Source: Leucobacter komagatae (GTDB taxonomy: Bacteria; Actinomycetota; Actinomycetes; Actinomycetales; Microbacteriaceae). From it: DNA of 64,000 nt. The notes beneath the pieces were generated by a model that did not search any database, was not told where the DNA came from, and saw nothing but the letters and a program-made list of their open reading frames with translations. Of the stretch, positions 35,347-44,776 are shown one piece after another (the first letter of the stretch is position 1; every line of letters begins with the position of its first letter). The DNA is taken from assembly GCF_000834055.1 (NCBI RefSeq), contig NZ_JXSQ01000005.1, positions 62,001 through 126,000 of the forward strand, written 5' to 3'. A program made the translations under genes and the position numbers.

Positions 35347-36187
35347 GACCACCACCCCTGACCGGGATCGATGCCGTAATGGTGAGCACCAGTTCGTCAT
35401 CGCGCAGCAGCACCGGGACCGGTTCGCCGATCAGGAGCCGCAGCAACACTCCGCGACCCAGCGATGTGCCGACATACACCGGCTCGGGATTCCCCAGCAT
35501 CGTGCGCAGCAGCCCATGCCAAGACGGTGCAGGAAGGTCGAGGAGGGCGCGGGCGTGTTTGTCGCGGCGCAGCGCCTCGAACGCGGTGGCACGATTGCCT
35601 GCGCGGGCGAGGCGTTCACAGATGTACTCAACGCTCGCTTTGACGGTGCTTGCGGGCCAGCCGAGTGCCGTGAACAGTGAAATCGTGTCCTCCACTGCTG
35701 ACACGGCCAACACCGATTCACCATCGACATCCGAGACGTGTTCGGTGTGGCGGTCATCGGGGTCGTGGTGGTGGAATGCGGGATGGTAATCGGTGAGAGG
35801 GTTCTCCCGGTCGCTGAGTCGTTCGGCGTCGTGGAATACCGAGTAGTGGGGGCGGCGGGCTTGGTGGGTGGAGCAGAGCATCCCGTTGGCGCGGGCTTCT
35901 GCGATGCAGGTGATCTGTACTGCGCGGGTGATCACGCCCCAGGGGTCATTGGCGCGCAGCACCGACGGGGTGCGCATCACATCGAACGCCGCCGACGCGG
36001 CCTCCCACGCATCCAGGCCGTGCTTTCTTGCCAGCGGCGCATATTTGGTGGCCGTGTAGTCCATCAGCGCGGCGACATCACGGTCGGTGCGCCACGCCTC
36101 TTGGCCCGCGTTGTGGATTCGCGTGAGAAGGGTGCGGAGCCCTTCTCCGGTGGTGAAATCTGTTCGTGCAGCACGGTGTGTGGTCAT
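35339..36187 (-). CDS. Conserved-looking element protein of unknown function
   Basis: 282 residues. No membrane segment. The helical start has TLLTRIHNAGQEAWRTDRDVAALMDYTATKYAPLARKHGLD, and the middle is histidine-rich (PAFHHHDPDDRHTEH). Some helices (DPWGVITRAVQITCIAEARANG) resemble sigma-factor-like or HTH regions, but weakly. ATG 36187 is chosen because a perfect aggaggtg lies just upstream; the frame is open to 36265. Coupled to parB by overlap. Confidence 0.7.
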   Translation of the reverse strand: MTTHRAARTDFTTGEGLRTLLTRIHNAGQEAWRTDRDVAALMDYTATKYAPLARKHGLDAWEAASAAFDVMRTPSVLRANDPWGVITRAVQITCIAEARANGMLCSTHQARRPHYSVFHDAERLSDRENPLTDYHPAFHHHDPDDRHTEHVSDVDGESVLAVSAVEDTISLFTALGWPASTVKASVEYICERLARAGNRATAFEALRRDKHARALLDLPAPSWHGLLRTMLGNPEPVYVGTSLGRGVLLRLLIGEPVPVLLRDDELVLTITASIPVRGGGRG

Positions 36188-36271
36188 GGTGGCGGCACCT
36201 CCTGATAGAGAGGTGCACACCGCCTCCCACAACTCCGGGGCCTGCGCGATCGTGATGCTCGTCATGTCTCA

Positions 36272-36691
36272 TCACCGGGCCATCCCCACACTCGACCGTG
36301 CTGGTCCCTGCATCACGTGCGGGCGGGAGTGACCAAATGCGGTGATCGGTGGGAGTCGGTGTGACCGGTTGGAGATCGCAGTCCGCGACACTGCGACTGT
36401 CTGCGCTGGGAGGCGTCTGATTCGGCGGTGCAGTTCCGCCTCGAAACTGATGCCGCGCCCTGCCAGCTGTGCGGTCGAAGCAGACAGCACGTCGGACATG
36501 CGCACCCAGACGACGCTGCGCGGGTCGAACCTGTCCACCCCCCGCGCCGTCGCCGAAACCTTTTTCAATGACGGATCGCCCCGATGCGCCAGCGCGGACA
36601 CGTCCGTATTGGGCGGTGTCTCCACTGTTGTGGGTGCGTGGGCAGGGATACGCGGCTGGATAGTTGTGGGATGCGGGTTTTCGGTATTCAT
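36272..36691 (-). CDS. Hypothetical element protein
   Basis: 139 residues. Proline- and threonine-rich start (MNTENPHPTTIQPRIPAHAP), then a compact region with FDPRSVVWVRMSDVLSASTAQLAGRGISFEAELHRRIRR. A caggag site precedes the ATG. It overlaps the DUF2637 gene by four bases. No family recognised. Confidence 0.6.
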   Translation of the reverse strand: MNTENPHPTTIQPRIPAHAPTTVETPPNTDVSALAHRGDPSLKKVSATARGVDRFDPRSVVWVRMSDVLSASTAQLAGRGISFEAELHRRIRRLPAQTVAVSRTAISNRSHRLPPITAFGHSRPHVMQGPARSSVGMAR

Positions 36692-37416
36692 GGTGATGTC
36701 TCCTGTTCATTCGTGACGGCAAGTGGTTGGGGTAGCCAGCGGCCCACCGTCGAGGGATGCACACCGAAATGCTTGGCGATGCGTTTGTTCGACCAGCCGT
36801 CCTCACGCAAGCCCGCAGCGACTTCGCGTCGGTCACGCGCACCCAGATGGGGACGTATTTTCGCTGCATCGCCGGTGGGCTCTGATGCGGTGATCGGCAG
36901 CTCGGGATCTGAGGCCCAGTAGGCGTGGTTATGGTGGCCCTCCAAGTTCGCGCCGTCGAAGGCTTCTTCGGTTTGAGCAGTGGCCGAGATCTCGCCCGGA
37001 GGGATAGGCCGAGTGAGGATGACGGTGAGATGGGTGATGGCCAGTAGCACCAGCGGCGGCACTGCGGCGACGGAGGCGGCAAGCAGCCGGGGCACGTCGG
37101 CGTCGGCAGCGATCACCGCATGAATAGCGTTCGCGGTCACCGATACCAAGGCACCCGCAGTCAGCAGCATCCACGGATACCACGCGGATCGTTGCCCGGC
37201 CAAAGCCACCACAGAGACCGTGGCGACCACGATGATGCCGTCTACGATCAAAGGCCACGCCCACGCCTGCCCTTCACTGATCCCGCTGCGCCTGGCGAGG
37301 TCAGCCAGTGCGGTGAACGACAGCCAGAACGCGCCGAGGGCGATCAGGATCGTCCCGGCCACAGCGGTAGTTACTGCCAGGCGTCCACCACGCCGCTGAA
37401 ACACGGGTGTCGTCAT
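36688..37416 (-). CDS. DUF2637-family membrane protein with C-terminal HTH
   Basis: 242 residues. Four membrane segments in the first 120 residues (VTTAVAGTILIALGAFWLSF, WAWPLIVDGIIVVATVSVVAL, MLLTAGALVSVTANAIHAVI, VAAVPPLVLLAITHLTVIL) match DUF2637, the SpdB-like spread proteins of Streptomyces plasmids. The cytoplasmic C-terminus ends in a helix-turn-helix, LREDGWSNKRIAKHFGVHPS followed by TVGRW. It is coupled to the primase gene by a four-base overlap. Confidence 0.85.
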   Translation of the reverse strand: MTTPVFQRRGGRLAVTTAVAGTILIALGAFWLSFTALADLARRSGISEGQAWAWPLIVDGIIVVATVSVVALAGQRSAWYPWMLLTAGALVSVTANAIHAVIAADADVPRLLAASVAAVPPLVLLAITHLTVILTRPIPPGEISATAQTEEAFDGANLEGHHNHAYWASDPELPITASEPTGDAAKIRPHLGARDRREVAAGLREDGWSNKRIAKHFGVHPSTVGRWLPQPLAVTNEQETSP

Positions 37417-38321
37417 GCGATCACCCGCCCCAAAGACTGCCGCGGGGCAGAACGAAGCAAAAGTGCCGGATCGCTGCCTGCTGGTTCACGAGGAGCAGGT
37501 TGGCTGGCGCGGTATGCCGACCGAATCGTCGTAGCGATCTCCCGTGCCCCCAGCCCGGCGTGCTCTGCCGCGGGGCCAAGCACCGCGAGCGTGTCGGCCA
37601 CCGGGGTGTGCTGTTCGGCGAGACGACACGCGGCCCAGAACAGGCCACGGTTCCGTTCCCCTTCACCGAGGGCGGCGACCCACCGGCCCAGTCGCTGCAC
37701 ATCCAGGGAACGAGTGTGTGAAGTTCCCTTACCGCGCGGCACTGATGGGCGAGGGTCGAGGAAGTTCCGCAACCGGCCCGCATCCACCGGCCCAGGCTCG
37801 ACGAGGCCAGTGCTTCGCAGCTCGTACGGACGCAACTGACCATCGGACTGGGTGACTCGTGAGGGTGGGGCGAGGATGTAGCCGCCGCTGCCACGAAAAT
37901 CGATATGCGCTGTCGGGGCCTGCCACGACGCCTGCTCCCGCGACTCATCGGCCGGGAAATAGGCATGCAGCCCGCCAGAGGGCGTGCGCACAAGCGCCGC
38001 CCAACCGTCTACGAGCCCTTCTCCGCGTGCCCGCCGGAACGCAGGGAACTCGGAACCAGTAGAGCTGATATCGACATCCACGACCTCGATCCCAGAGGCG
38101 GGACCGGTGGGAATGGCGAGGTTCGCCGCGGGCCACCGCCGCCACCACGCCGACACTTGTTCCGGCTGGGTGCTTGCGTCATGGAAGCCGCGCCTCGTGA
38201 GTGGCCGTTTCTCACCGGGCACGCACGGAAACACCGGCACCCCCGACGCTGCCAGCATCCTCGCTGCATCTGCCAGACTCAGCTGCTGGGCACGAGCGAG
38301 GGAGTCGAACACGGGAGCCAT
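37413..38321 (-). CDS. PriPol-type DNA primase/polymerase (N-terminal domain protein)
   Basis: 302 residues matching the bifunctional primase-polymerase domain. Visible are GVPVFPCVPGEKRPLTRRGF, the metal site IEVVDVDI, TPSGGLHAYFP and the late DFRGSGGYILAPPS. There is no helicase domain, so it probably primes the element's own DNA in the recipient, or acts with the relaxase helicase. It starts one base after the ardC stop and overlaps the DUF2637 gene by four. Confidence 0.9.
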   Translation of the reverse strand: MAPVFDSLARAQQLSLADAARMLAASGVPVFPCVPGEKRPLTRRGFHDASTQPEQVSAWWRRWPAANLAIPTGPASGIEVVDVDISSTGSEFPAFRRARGEGLVDGWAALVRTPSGGLHAYFPADESREQASWQAPTAHIDFRGSGGYILAPPSRVTQSDGQLRPYELRSTGLVEPGPVDAGRLRNFLDPRPSVPRGKGTSHTRSLDVQRLGRWVAALGEGERNRGLFWAACRLAEQHTPVADTLAVLGPAAEHAGLGAREIATTIRSAYRASQPAPREPAGSDPALLLRSAPRQSLGRVIA

Positions 38322-38322
38322 G

Positions 38323-39405
38323 TCATAGCCCCCTCACCGTTTCACGCCCGCCTGCAAGCGACTGCGACGGCTCGGGTAGCAGGCCAGGGACCTCCCGTTT
38401 GGGCTGTTCACGCCGGGTCGCATCGCGTACCAAGCCCGGTGGATCACCGGCACCGATCTGCACGGTATCGAGGTGATCGAGAATCTGGGTCGCGGTCTTA
38501 CGCACTCGTTCACCGGTGGCCTGTACAACTTCGACCGGGGAGGAGTCCTTCACTGTGCTTGCCCAGCCCGACACGTACGGGATCGTGTAGCCGGTGGTGT
38601 CCATTCCGTGCGCGGCACCCACCATGAGCGCGACCGATTCGGCTTCCACCTCACCAATACCGCGACGACCGTTCGCATCGGGATTACTCGGCCCGTGAAG
38701 CATCACGTGCGCCAGCTCATGCACGAGGGTCTTCACTTGTGCTGCGGGCGGCATATTCTCCCGCACTGCGACGGTATTTGCGGTGTAGTCGGTGACGCCG
38801 TTCGCCCCGTTGATCATGCCCTCATGCGGCACCCGGAATACCGTGAACCCGCGCGCCTCAATCTGCGCGGCGAGCCCGTCCCACAGCCCTTCAGGCGCTT
38901 CGCCTTCCAACAATACCGGTGTAGGGCGTTCGGGGATGGGATCGCCGGAGGTTTGCGAGACATCCCAGACATAGGCGGGTTTCACGCCGACGATCTTCGA
39001 GCGGGCGACTTCGCCGGGACGGGGTTTCTCGCCTCGCTCCAACCTGCGCCACGACGCAGCATCGGCGAGGGTTGAGGAAGCGAACCGCGCCGTGACCGGG
39101 GCATAGATCATGAACCCAGATTGACCCTTATCCACCTGACGACCCAGGGTCTGCCACTGCCGAAACCCCGCCACATACGACGGCTCTGCGGCTTGCACCC
39201 GCCCGGCCTCGAACGCATCGAGATGTTGGGACCAGATCAACAACGTATTGTTGAAACTGCGTGACCGGAACCGCGCCGCGAAACTCATGGCACGCTGCCA
39301 ATCCGCCCCAGATATCAACGTCTCGACCGCACCGGTCAAGCGCTCCTGGAGCCCGTCGAGCTTTGCCTCACGCGCTGCTTGTGCTTCCTCCCACTTCTTC
39401 GCCAT
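38323..39405 (-). CDS. ardC: ArdC-type antirestriction protein with HELAH metallopeptidase motif
   Basis: 360 residues. The N-terminal ArdC single-strand-binding domain shows FNNTLLIWSQ...FRQWQTLGRQVDKGQSGFMIYAPV. The C-terminal zinc-peptidase-like domain has KTLVHELAHVMLHG and EVEAESVALMVG. ArdC of plasmid pSa protects incoming single-stranded DNA from restriction. The position at the head of the operon suggests early expression after transfer. The 235 bp upstream (39406-39640) hold no convincing gene and probably the promoter of the long minus-strand operon. Confidence 0.9.
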   Translation of the reverse strand: MAKKWEEAQAAREAKLDGLQERLTGAVETLISGADWQRAMSFAARFRSRSFNNTLLIWSQHLDAFEAGRVQAAEPSYVAGFRQWQTLGRQVDKGQSGFMIYAPVTARFASSTLADAASWRRLERGEKPRPGEVARSKIVGVKPAYVWDVSQTSGDPIPERPTPVLLEGEAPEGLWDGLAAQIEARGFTVFRVPHEGMINGANGVTDYTANTVAVRENMPPAAQVKTLVHELAHVMLHGPSNPDANGRRGIGEVEAESVALMVGAAHGMDTTGYTIPYVSGWASTVKDSSPVEVVQATGERVRKTATQILDHLDTVQIGAGDPPGLVRDATRREQPKREVPGLLPEPSQSLAGGRETVRGL

Positions 39406-39640
39406 CGTGTCCGCCTCTCCCAGAAACCTGTGTGGCCGCAGGCCAGGGTTTGGGCATGGCCTGCGACTACCAGGTGCGCCGGGATCACATGAGTGACGAG
39501 ACGGATGTCAAAGTGCGGGACGACCGCCCGGAACAGTCTTGAACCCGACAGTCCTTACCGTCCTACCAGCCAAGAACATGCACCGAGGCGCAGTGTCGGA
39601 GAAAACGTCCCGAAGGAAACCGAAGATGTCCCGTTCCCGG

Positions 39641-40516
39641 TCACTTCCCGGCCAGGTGCATCCGCCGGTAAGCACTCGGCGTCATGCCCACACACTCCTG
39701 AAATGCCTCATTGGCACGGCTACGACTCGCCCACCCAACAACGCGGGAGGCGGCATCGATGGTGAGGTCAGTTTCACGGAGCAGGTGCGCCATCTCCTCA
39801 ACCCGAAGAATGGTCAAATATGCCAGCGGCGTCTTGCCGTATGTTTCGGTGAACACCCGTGAGAGCTGCTTCGGCGACAGATGCACCCGGGCCGACAGGA
39901 CACCCAGCGTCCAGTTCGCGGCGATGTCTCTTGCCAGAGTCGCGCGGGTCTCGTGGGCCTCGTCCCTGACCGGTGCGAATCGTCGGCACCGTGGCAAGGT
40001 CGGACGGGAATGAGCCCGCTGTGTCGGGCTCTGGCGTACCGGGGAGACATTGATGAACGGGGTCACCACATCAGCGATTGCAAACCAGAGCGCCTGCATG
40101 CGATGGAAATTATGCTCGAACCCGCCGTCGATGCTGCGCGCGACCAACTCGTCCAACCACGGCATCAACATGCCGGTTCGGTCTTCACCGAGCCGGAGCA
40201 CTTGAGACGGTTCACTGTAGACAGCTTCGGTGAACCGTTGCGCATCCAGGCGATCACGGAGCAGCCAAGCGTGCTGCCAGAACACCTGATCGATCACATA
40301 ATCAGTGTCAAGGTAGATCGTTGTCGTGGTGATGTGACCTTCCGGTTCACTGCCGCAGAGCACGTTCGCGTTCAACACCACCACATCACCGACCGTGACG
40401 ATCCGCTGCCCAAATTCACTAAACAGCAGCGCACTCCCGTCACGCACGATAATCACTTTCACACAGTCATACGCAACCGGACCGACTGGACGTTGAATCG
40501 TCCGTGTTCTCGCCAT
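39641..40516 (-). CDS. AraC-family transcriptional regulator
   Basis: About 291 residues. An N-terminal cupin-like sensor (VKVIIVRDGSALLFSEFGQRIVTVGDVVVLNANVL) is followed by the two-HTH AraC domain (WTLGVLSARVHLSPKQLSRVFTETYGKTPLAYL ... IDAASRVVGWASRSRANEAFQECVGMTPSAYRR). AraC genes recur beside ardC in actinobacterial elements and may control transfer genes (inference). The start is uncertain between ATG 40516 and GTG 40555. Confidence 0.88.
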   Translation of the reverse strand: MARTRTIQRPVGPVAYDCVKVIIVRDGSALLFSEFGQRIVTVGDVVVLNANVLCGSEPEGHITTTTIYLDTDYVIDQVFWQHAWLLRDRLDAQRFTEAVYSEPSQVLRLGEDRTGMLMPWLDELVARSIDGGFEHNFHRMQALWFAIADVVTPFINVSPVRQSPTQRAHSRPTLPRCRRFAPVRDEAHETRATLARDIAANWTLGVLSARVHLSPKQLSRVFTETYGKTPLAYLTILRVEEMAHLLRETDLTIDAASRVVGWASRSRANEAFQECVGMTPSAYRRMHLAGK

Positions 40517-40589
40517 AACAGGATGAAAACCCCTCGCAGCTGAGCGCGAGATCACTATTGCACCCTAGGTCGTATATTCAGGCTGGATT

Positions 40590-42116
40590 TTAGTGACCTG
40601 CCCCGAGCTTCCCGCCGAGGCGTTCACGCATTGAACGGCTGGCGTCATTTAGGCCCTCCACCTCAACGTTCTTTCCATACCGTTCATACTTCGCGGTAAT
40701 CGAGTCCAGTGCGGCGATCGTGGAGGCGTCCCAAAGGTGTGAGTTTCGCATGTCGATCACAATGTGATCGGGGTCTTCGATGTAGCTGAACTGGGTGTAT
40801 AGATCGTTCGAGGATGCGAAGAACAGTTCGCCGCTGACTTCGTAGCGAGCGACTTGAACGCTATCCGATTCCTCGATGGTTCGTTTAACGGTGACCAGGT
40901 GTGCGACTCGTCGCGCAAACGCGATCATTGCGGCGATCACGCCGATGACCACGCCGATTGCGAGGTTATGCGTCCAGACCGTCAGAATGACGGTGACAAG
41001 CATCACAGCAGTTTCGCTCTTTGGCATCATCTTCAACGTGGAAAGCTTGATGCTGTGCCAGTCGAAGGTGGCGATTGAAACAAAGATCATTACCGCGACC
41101 AATGCGGCCATGGGGATCATCGCTACGATGTCGCCGAGTGAGACAGCGAGAATCAGAACGAATACGCCCGCAAGGAATGTCGAGATTCGGGTCCGAGCGC
41201 CAGACGCCTTGACGTTAATCATTGTTTGACCAACCATCGCGCAGCCACCCATTCCACCGAAGAAGCCGGTGATAATGTTTGCGGCCCCCTGAGCCCAAGA
41301 CTCTCGGACCTTGTTCGATCTGGTGTCGGTGATGTCATCGACAAGCTTGGCCGTCATGAGCGACTCGAGCAAACCGACCAGGGCCATGCCCAGTGCGAAG
41401 GGTGCGATGACCTGAAGCGTCTCAAACGTGAAAGGCACATTCGGTATGAACAGCGAGGGCAGCGACTCGGGAAGGTCTCCCTTGTCGCCGACAGTAGGCA
41501 CATTCAATGCGAATACCACTGCGATTAAGGTGACGAGCACAATAGACACAAGCGGAGCAGGAACAACCTTCGTGAGCAGTGGGAGCAGGTAGATAACTGC
41601 GAGGCCGAGGATGGTCAGCGGGTACACGAGCCAGGGCACACCAATGAGCTCTGGCAGTTGAGACATGAAGATGAGAATGCCGAGCGCGTTGACGAATCCA
41701 ATCATGACTGACCGAGGGATGAAGCGCATGAGTTTGGCAACACCAATCAGCCCGAGAATGACTTGAAACACCCCGGCAAGAATAACGGCGGCAATGAAGT
41801 AATCCACGCCGTGGCTCTTTACCAGTGGCGCGATCACCAAGGCTGTTGCGGCGGTAGCCGCTGAGATCATTGCTGGTCTGCCACCGAGGAACGCGATGGA
41901 CACTGCCATGGTGAATGACGCGAATAGGCCCAGACGCGGGTCGACACCGGCGATGAGCGAGAACGCAATGGCTTCTGGGATGAGGGCGAGGGCTACGACG
42001 AGCCCGGCTAGGACTTCTGTTTTGAGTAGACGTGGGGATTTGAGCGTGCGAAGAACGGATTGCCGCTGTTCGGGTGTCGGTCCCGAATCCGGGGCGGTAT
42101 GAGTGCGAGTCGCCAA
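40590..42116 (-). CDS. SulP-family anion transporter with STAS domain
   Basis: 508 residues. About 11-12 membrane segments start after residue 35 (EVLAGLVVALALIPEAIAFSLIAGVDP, the SulP signature). GGMGGCAMVGQTMINVKASGARTRIST follows at mid-protein, and a C-terminal STAS domain (ELFFASSNDLYTQFSYI...VIDMRNSHLWDASTIAALD) ends it. SulP proteins move sulfate, bicarbonate or other anions; the substrate is not visible. Divergent from merR, so it may respond to the operator at 42333. Confidence 0.92.
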   Translation of the reverse strand: MATRTHTAPDSGPTPEQRQSVLRTLKSPRLLKTEVLAGLVVALALIPEAIAFSLIAGVDPRLGLFASFTMAVSIAFLGGRPAMISAATAATALVIAPLVKSHGVDYFIAAVILAGVFQVILGLIGVAKLMRFIPRSVMIGFVNALGILIFMSQLPELIGVPWLVYPLTILGLAVIYLLPLLTKVVPAPLVSIVLVTLIAVVFALNVPTVGDKGDLPESLPSLFIPNVPFTFETLQVIAPFALGMALVGLLESLMTAKLVDDITDTRSNKVRESWAQGAANIITGFFGGMGGCAMVGQTMINVKASGARTRISTFLAGVFVLILAVSLGDIVAMIPMAALVAVMIFVSIATFDWHSIKLSTLKMMPKSETAVMLVTVILTVWTHNLAIGVVIGVIAAMIAFARRVAHLVTVKRTIEESDSVQVARYEVSGELFFASSNDLYTQFSYIEDPDHIVIDMRNSHLWDASTIAALDSITAKYERYGKNVEVEGLNDASRSMRERLGGKLGAGH

Positions 42117-42332
42117 GAATGGCTCCTATTCGATGTGCAAGGCGGTGTTGTTCGCCTTTTGGTGATCAAGTAATGGGCTGGAAGCCGTGCGACAGCGCTG
42201 CGCGCCGAACTACCGACTCCAAGTAAACTGGGCTCAGCTTCGGCATGTTCTCGTCGATGTAGGCTGAGCGGAAGGTCTGAAACTCTAGGAGGCGATGGGA
42301 ACACATTCCGGCGAGAGTCAGACACACGACAC

Positions 42333-42355
42333 AACCCTACCGCAACGTGAGGGTT
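42333..42355. promoter_or_regulatory. MerR-type operator, copy 1
   Basis: A 23-bp palindrome with arms AACCCT/AGGGTT 11 bp apart and central CAACGTG. It lies 24 bp before the merR start and between the divergent SulP and MerR genes. It matches the two other copies (44099 and 44777) at 17 and 18 of 23 positions. Shared bases are AACC.TA.C at one side and ACGT.A..GTT at the other. Confidence 0.7.
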
Positions 42356-42378
42356 GCTGCGAATGTGAGGACGTGAAC

Positions 42379-42747
42379 ATGCTTGGTGACCGCTTGATCC
42401 ACATTGGAGAGTTGGCTGAGCTGACAGGGCTTTCTCAGCGGACGATCCGTCATTACGACGAGATTGGGCTTGTGGTGCCGTCAGGTCGTAGTGATGGCGG
42501 GTACCGTCTGTATGCAGCCGAGGATCTGACTCGTTTGATGCTGATCCGGCGTATGAAACCCCTGGGCTACACACTGGAACAGATGGCAGAGCTGCTGGAA
42601 GTCATCGACGCACGGGCAGACGGTGCATCGAAGGATTCTGAAGACGCGATCGAGCGCTTCCGCGACGACGCACACGAGCGCCGTGCACGGCTGGCCGAGC
42701 AGCTTGCGCAGGCGGACGAGTTCATCGGCAAGCTGGCGGAGTACTAG
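42379..42747 (+). CDS. MerR-family transcriptional regulator
   Basis: 122 residues. The N-terminal winged HTH reads LIHIGELAELTGLSQRTIRHYDEIGLV and then SGRSDGGYRLY, followed by LIRRMKPLGYTLEQMAELL and a long dimerisation helix (RFRDDAHERRARLAEQLAQAD). There is no C-terminal effector domain or metal-binding cysteine motif, so the signal is unknown. ATG 42379 follows gtgagga; earlier starts would put the operator inside the gene. It probably controls itself, SulP, MFS, the 158-residue gene and the stress protein gene. Confidence 0.9.
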   Translation: MLGDRLIHIGELAELTGLSQRTIRHYDEIGLVVPSGRSDGGYRLYAAEDLTRLMLIRRMKPLGYTLEQMAELLEVIDARADGASKDSEDAIERFRDDAHERRARLAEQLAQADEFIGKLAEY

Positions 42748-42749
42748 AC

Positions 42750-43946
42750 CTATTGCGGTCGCACCCCATCTGAGTGCGTCGGCGGGCGGACAACCACTGT
42801 GGCAATGATGACTATCACCGGGATCGCGCTCAACAGTGCCGCCGGTGTGGTGAACCCACCATCAAGTTCCACGCCAAGTGCGAGCACGTAGGGTCCCAAT
42901 GCTGATGCTCCGAGGGAGAACGCCGTCGAGAGTCCACGGATCGCGCCGATATGCTTTACGCCATAGAACCGCGCAAAGGTGGCTGCTTCCATGCCCCGCA
43001 GGCAACCACCGGCAGCGCCGAGAACGAGCCCATAGAACACCGCGCTCCAACCTGGGGTCACCACCCCCACGAGGAGCAGTGCGGCAGACATGGCGGCCAT
43101 AGCGGCGATCACGAAAATGCGTGGGTCGGCGCGATCGATGAGTGCGCCGACGACCAGCGTTGCGAGCAGGGTCGTAATGGTTTGCGGGAGGAAGTTTGCC
43201 GCGGCTTCTAGTGGGCTGAGTCCTCGCTCGCCGAGCAGTGCGATCTGATGAAATGCGAGGGCAGTCGTCAGCATTGATGACACCGCGACGGCGGCCGAGA
43301 GCACCCAGAACATTCCGGTGTGCCGGGCCTCAGCAAGCGTCCACCCCCGCCCTGGAGTCCAGTGTTTAGAAAGGCCTTTGCGTGATGGCGGTGTTTTGAT
43401 GAAGAAGGCTGCGGGGATGACGATCGCCAGCACTGCGAGGGCTTCCCAGCGCCAGGCCCCCTGAATGCCCACAGCCGTGATGAGTCGCTCTAACCCGATC
43501 GGAGCAAGCGAGATGCCTGCTGAACCGAGCGCTGCCGACACCCCTAAGGCAAGCCCGCGGCGATGAGTGATGGCGCGTGAAATGGCAGTTGTTGCAGCCA
43601 AGCTGAGTGCACCTTGACCGGCCATGCGCACTCCGACGAAGCCGATAGTCAAACCAAGCATGTCGGAAATGAAGCTCAAGCCGAACAAAATTGCCGAGAA
43701 CGCAACCGCGATCCCAATAATCACCCTTCGGATGTCCCATTGGTCTGATGCTTTACCGATGAGGGGCTGACACGCTGCGCCGAATAATGTGCCGATGAGG
43801 TAGCTCAGCGAGATCATTGTCCGGCTGGTGCTCAGTTCCTCAATAAGCGGGTCCGTGAATACCGACAGCCCCGCGGTCTGCCCGGGTACCGTCATGGTAG
43901 CGATCAATCCACCTGCGATGACTGTCGCTGCCCAGCGCCATCTCAT
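42750..43946 (-). CDS. MFS transporter
   Basis: 398 residues with 12 predicted membrane segments and the major-facilitator loop GKASDQWDIRRVI between segments 2 and 3. It resembles oxalate/formate-type and monocarboxylate-type MFS carriers (VPGQTAGLSVFTDPLIEEL start), but the substrate is not determined. Its stop is two bases from the convergent merR stop. The start faces the operator at 44099. Confidence 0.88.
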   Translation of the reverse strand: MRWRWAATVIAGGLIATMTVPGQTAGLSVFTDPLIEELSTSRTMISLSYLIGTLFGAACQPLIGKASDQWDIRRVIIGIAVAFSAILFGLSFISDMLGLTIGFVGVRMAGQGALSLAATTAISRAITHRRGLALGVSAALGSAGISLAPIGLERLITAVGIQGAWRWEALAVLAIVIPAAFFIKTPPSRKGLSKHWTPGRGWTLAEARHTGMFWVLSAAVAVSSMLTTALAFHQIALLGERGLSPLEAAANFLPQTITTLLATLVVGALIDRADPRIFVIAAMAAMSAALLLVGVVTPGWSAVFYGLVLGAAGGCLRGMEAATFARFYGVKHIGAIRGLSTAFSLGASALGPYVLALGVELDGGFTTPAALLSAIPVIVIIATVVVRPPTHSDGVRPQ

Positions 43947-44098
43947 GCCGTCGCGTCGCCGCTGTATAGGCCAACTCTGCTTGATCGTTCCCCCTTGGTG
44001 TGACGAGTGCGTAGCATGCTCGTCAACGCGAATAAGGCGCAGGGAAAGGCGACCCCAGGTCGCATCGATCCCGTGAACAGCAGCAGCTCTTACAACTT

Positions 44099-44121
44099 AA
44101 CACTTACGTAAGGGTAAGGTT
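44099..44121. promoter_or_regulatory. MerR-type operator, copy 2
   Basis: Read on the minus strand, this 23-bp site begins AACCTTACC and ends ACGTAAGTGTT. It matches copy 1 at 17 of 23 positions. It lies in the divergent region between the MFS gene (start 43946) and the 158-residue gene (start 44208), so it may serve either or both. An inner perfect palindrome CTTACGTAAG is visible. Confidence 0.65.
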
Positions 44122-44207
44122 TATTGTGGGTCGAAGGGTGGCCGCCAAGTAGTTCGGGTACGGCAGCTCATGCCGACTGCTTGATGAACGCAAAGGAGGC
44201 GGAACCT

Positions 44208-44684
44208 GTGACATTACATCCGTACGCCACGGAGGATCACGTACTCATTCAGGATCTTATGATGACGAAAGTGGTGTTTTTGCTCGCCTCTGAGGCAGAA
44301 CCTCAAGAGTGGCACCATGAGATTAACGAGATGCAGCGGACCTCAGGGGAAACCTGGGGGCGTCAGAATGCATCACTGTTCGATTACACCGTCGGACGCT
44401 TCATCGTCGCCGCATACCGCGACACGGGTCAATACACGCTAGCCGCCGAAAGCCCGACCGAGGTGTTGCCCAGCTACCTCATTAGCATCCAGAACGGGAC
44501 GCACATGGATGCAATGGCATTGCGGGAGACGCTCAACGATTCTGGAGCAGAAAACGCCTCCAGCCTGCTGCCTTCCACTACCCAATTGCTCTCAATACTC
44601 CTGCCGCTCTCGAAGCAGGTCAGGCTCAAGAACGTCATCCTGGCGCTGCCACTCGAATACGAGCCCTCATCACACTCTTCATGA
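44208..44684 (+). CDS. Cargo protein of unknown function
   Basis: 158 residues from GTG 44208, selected because aaggagg lies eight to nine bases upstream; the frame is open further upstream. It starts VTLHPYATEDHVLIQDLMMTK and has a possible buried helix (TKVVFLLASEAEP). No membrane segment, cysteine motif or known family is seen. It lies between two copies of the MerR-type operator and probably belongs to that regulon. Confidence 0.65.
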   Translation: MTLHPYATEDHVLIQDLMMTKVVFLLASEAEPQEWHHEINEMQRTSGETWGRQNASLFDYTVGRFIVAAYRDTGQYTLAAESPTEVLPSYLISIQNGTHMDAMALRETLNDSGAENASSLLPSTTQLLSILLPLSKQVRLKNVILALPLEYEPSSHSS

Positions 44685-44776
44685 GGAATGCTTACCCTGT
44701 CGGAAACCGGGAACTCTTACGGCAGGTCTTCGGTCGCGAACGATGCATCGCTGGAGCGCTCTTGCCGAATGCTTGA

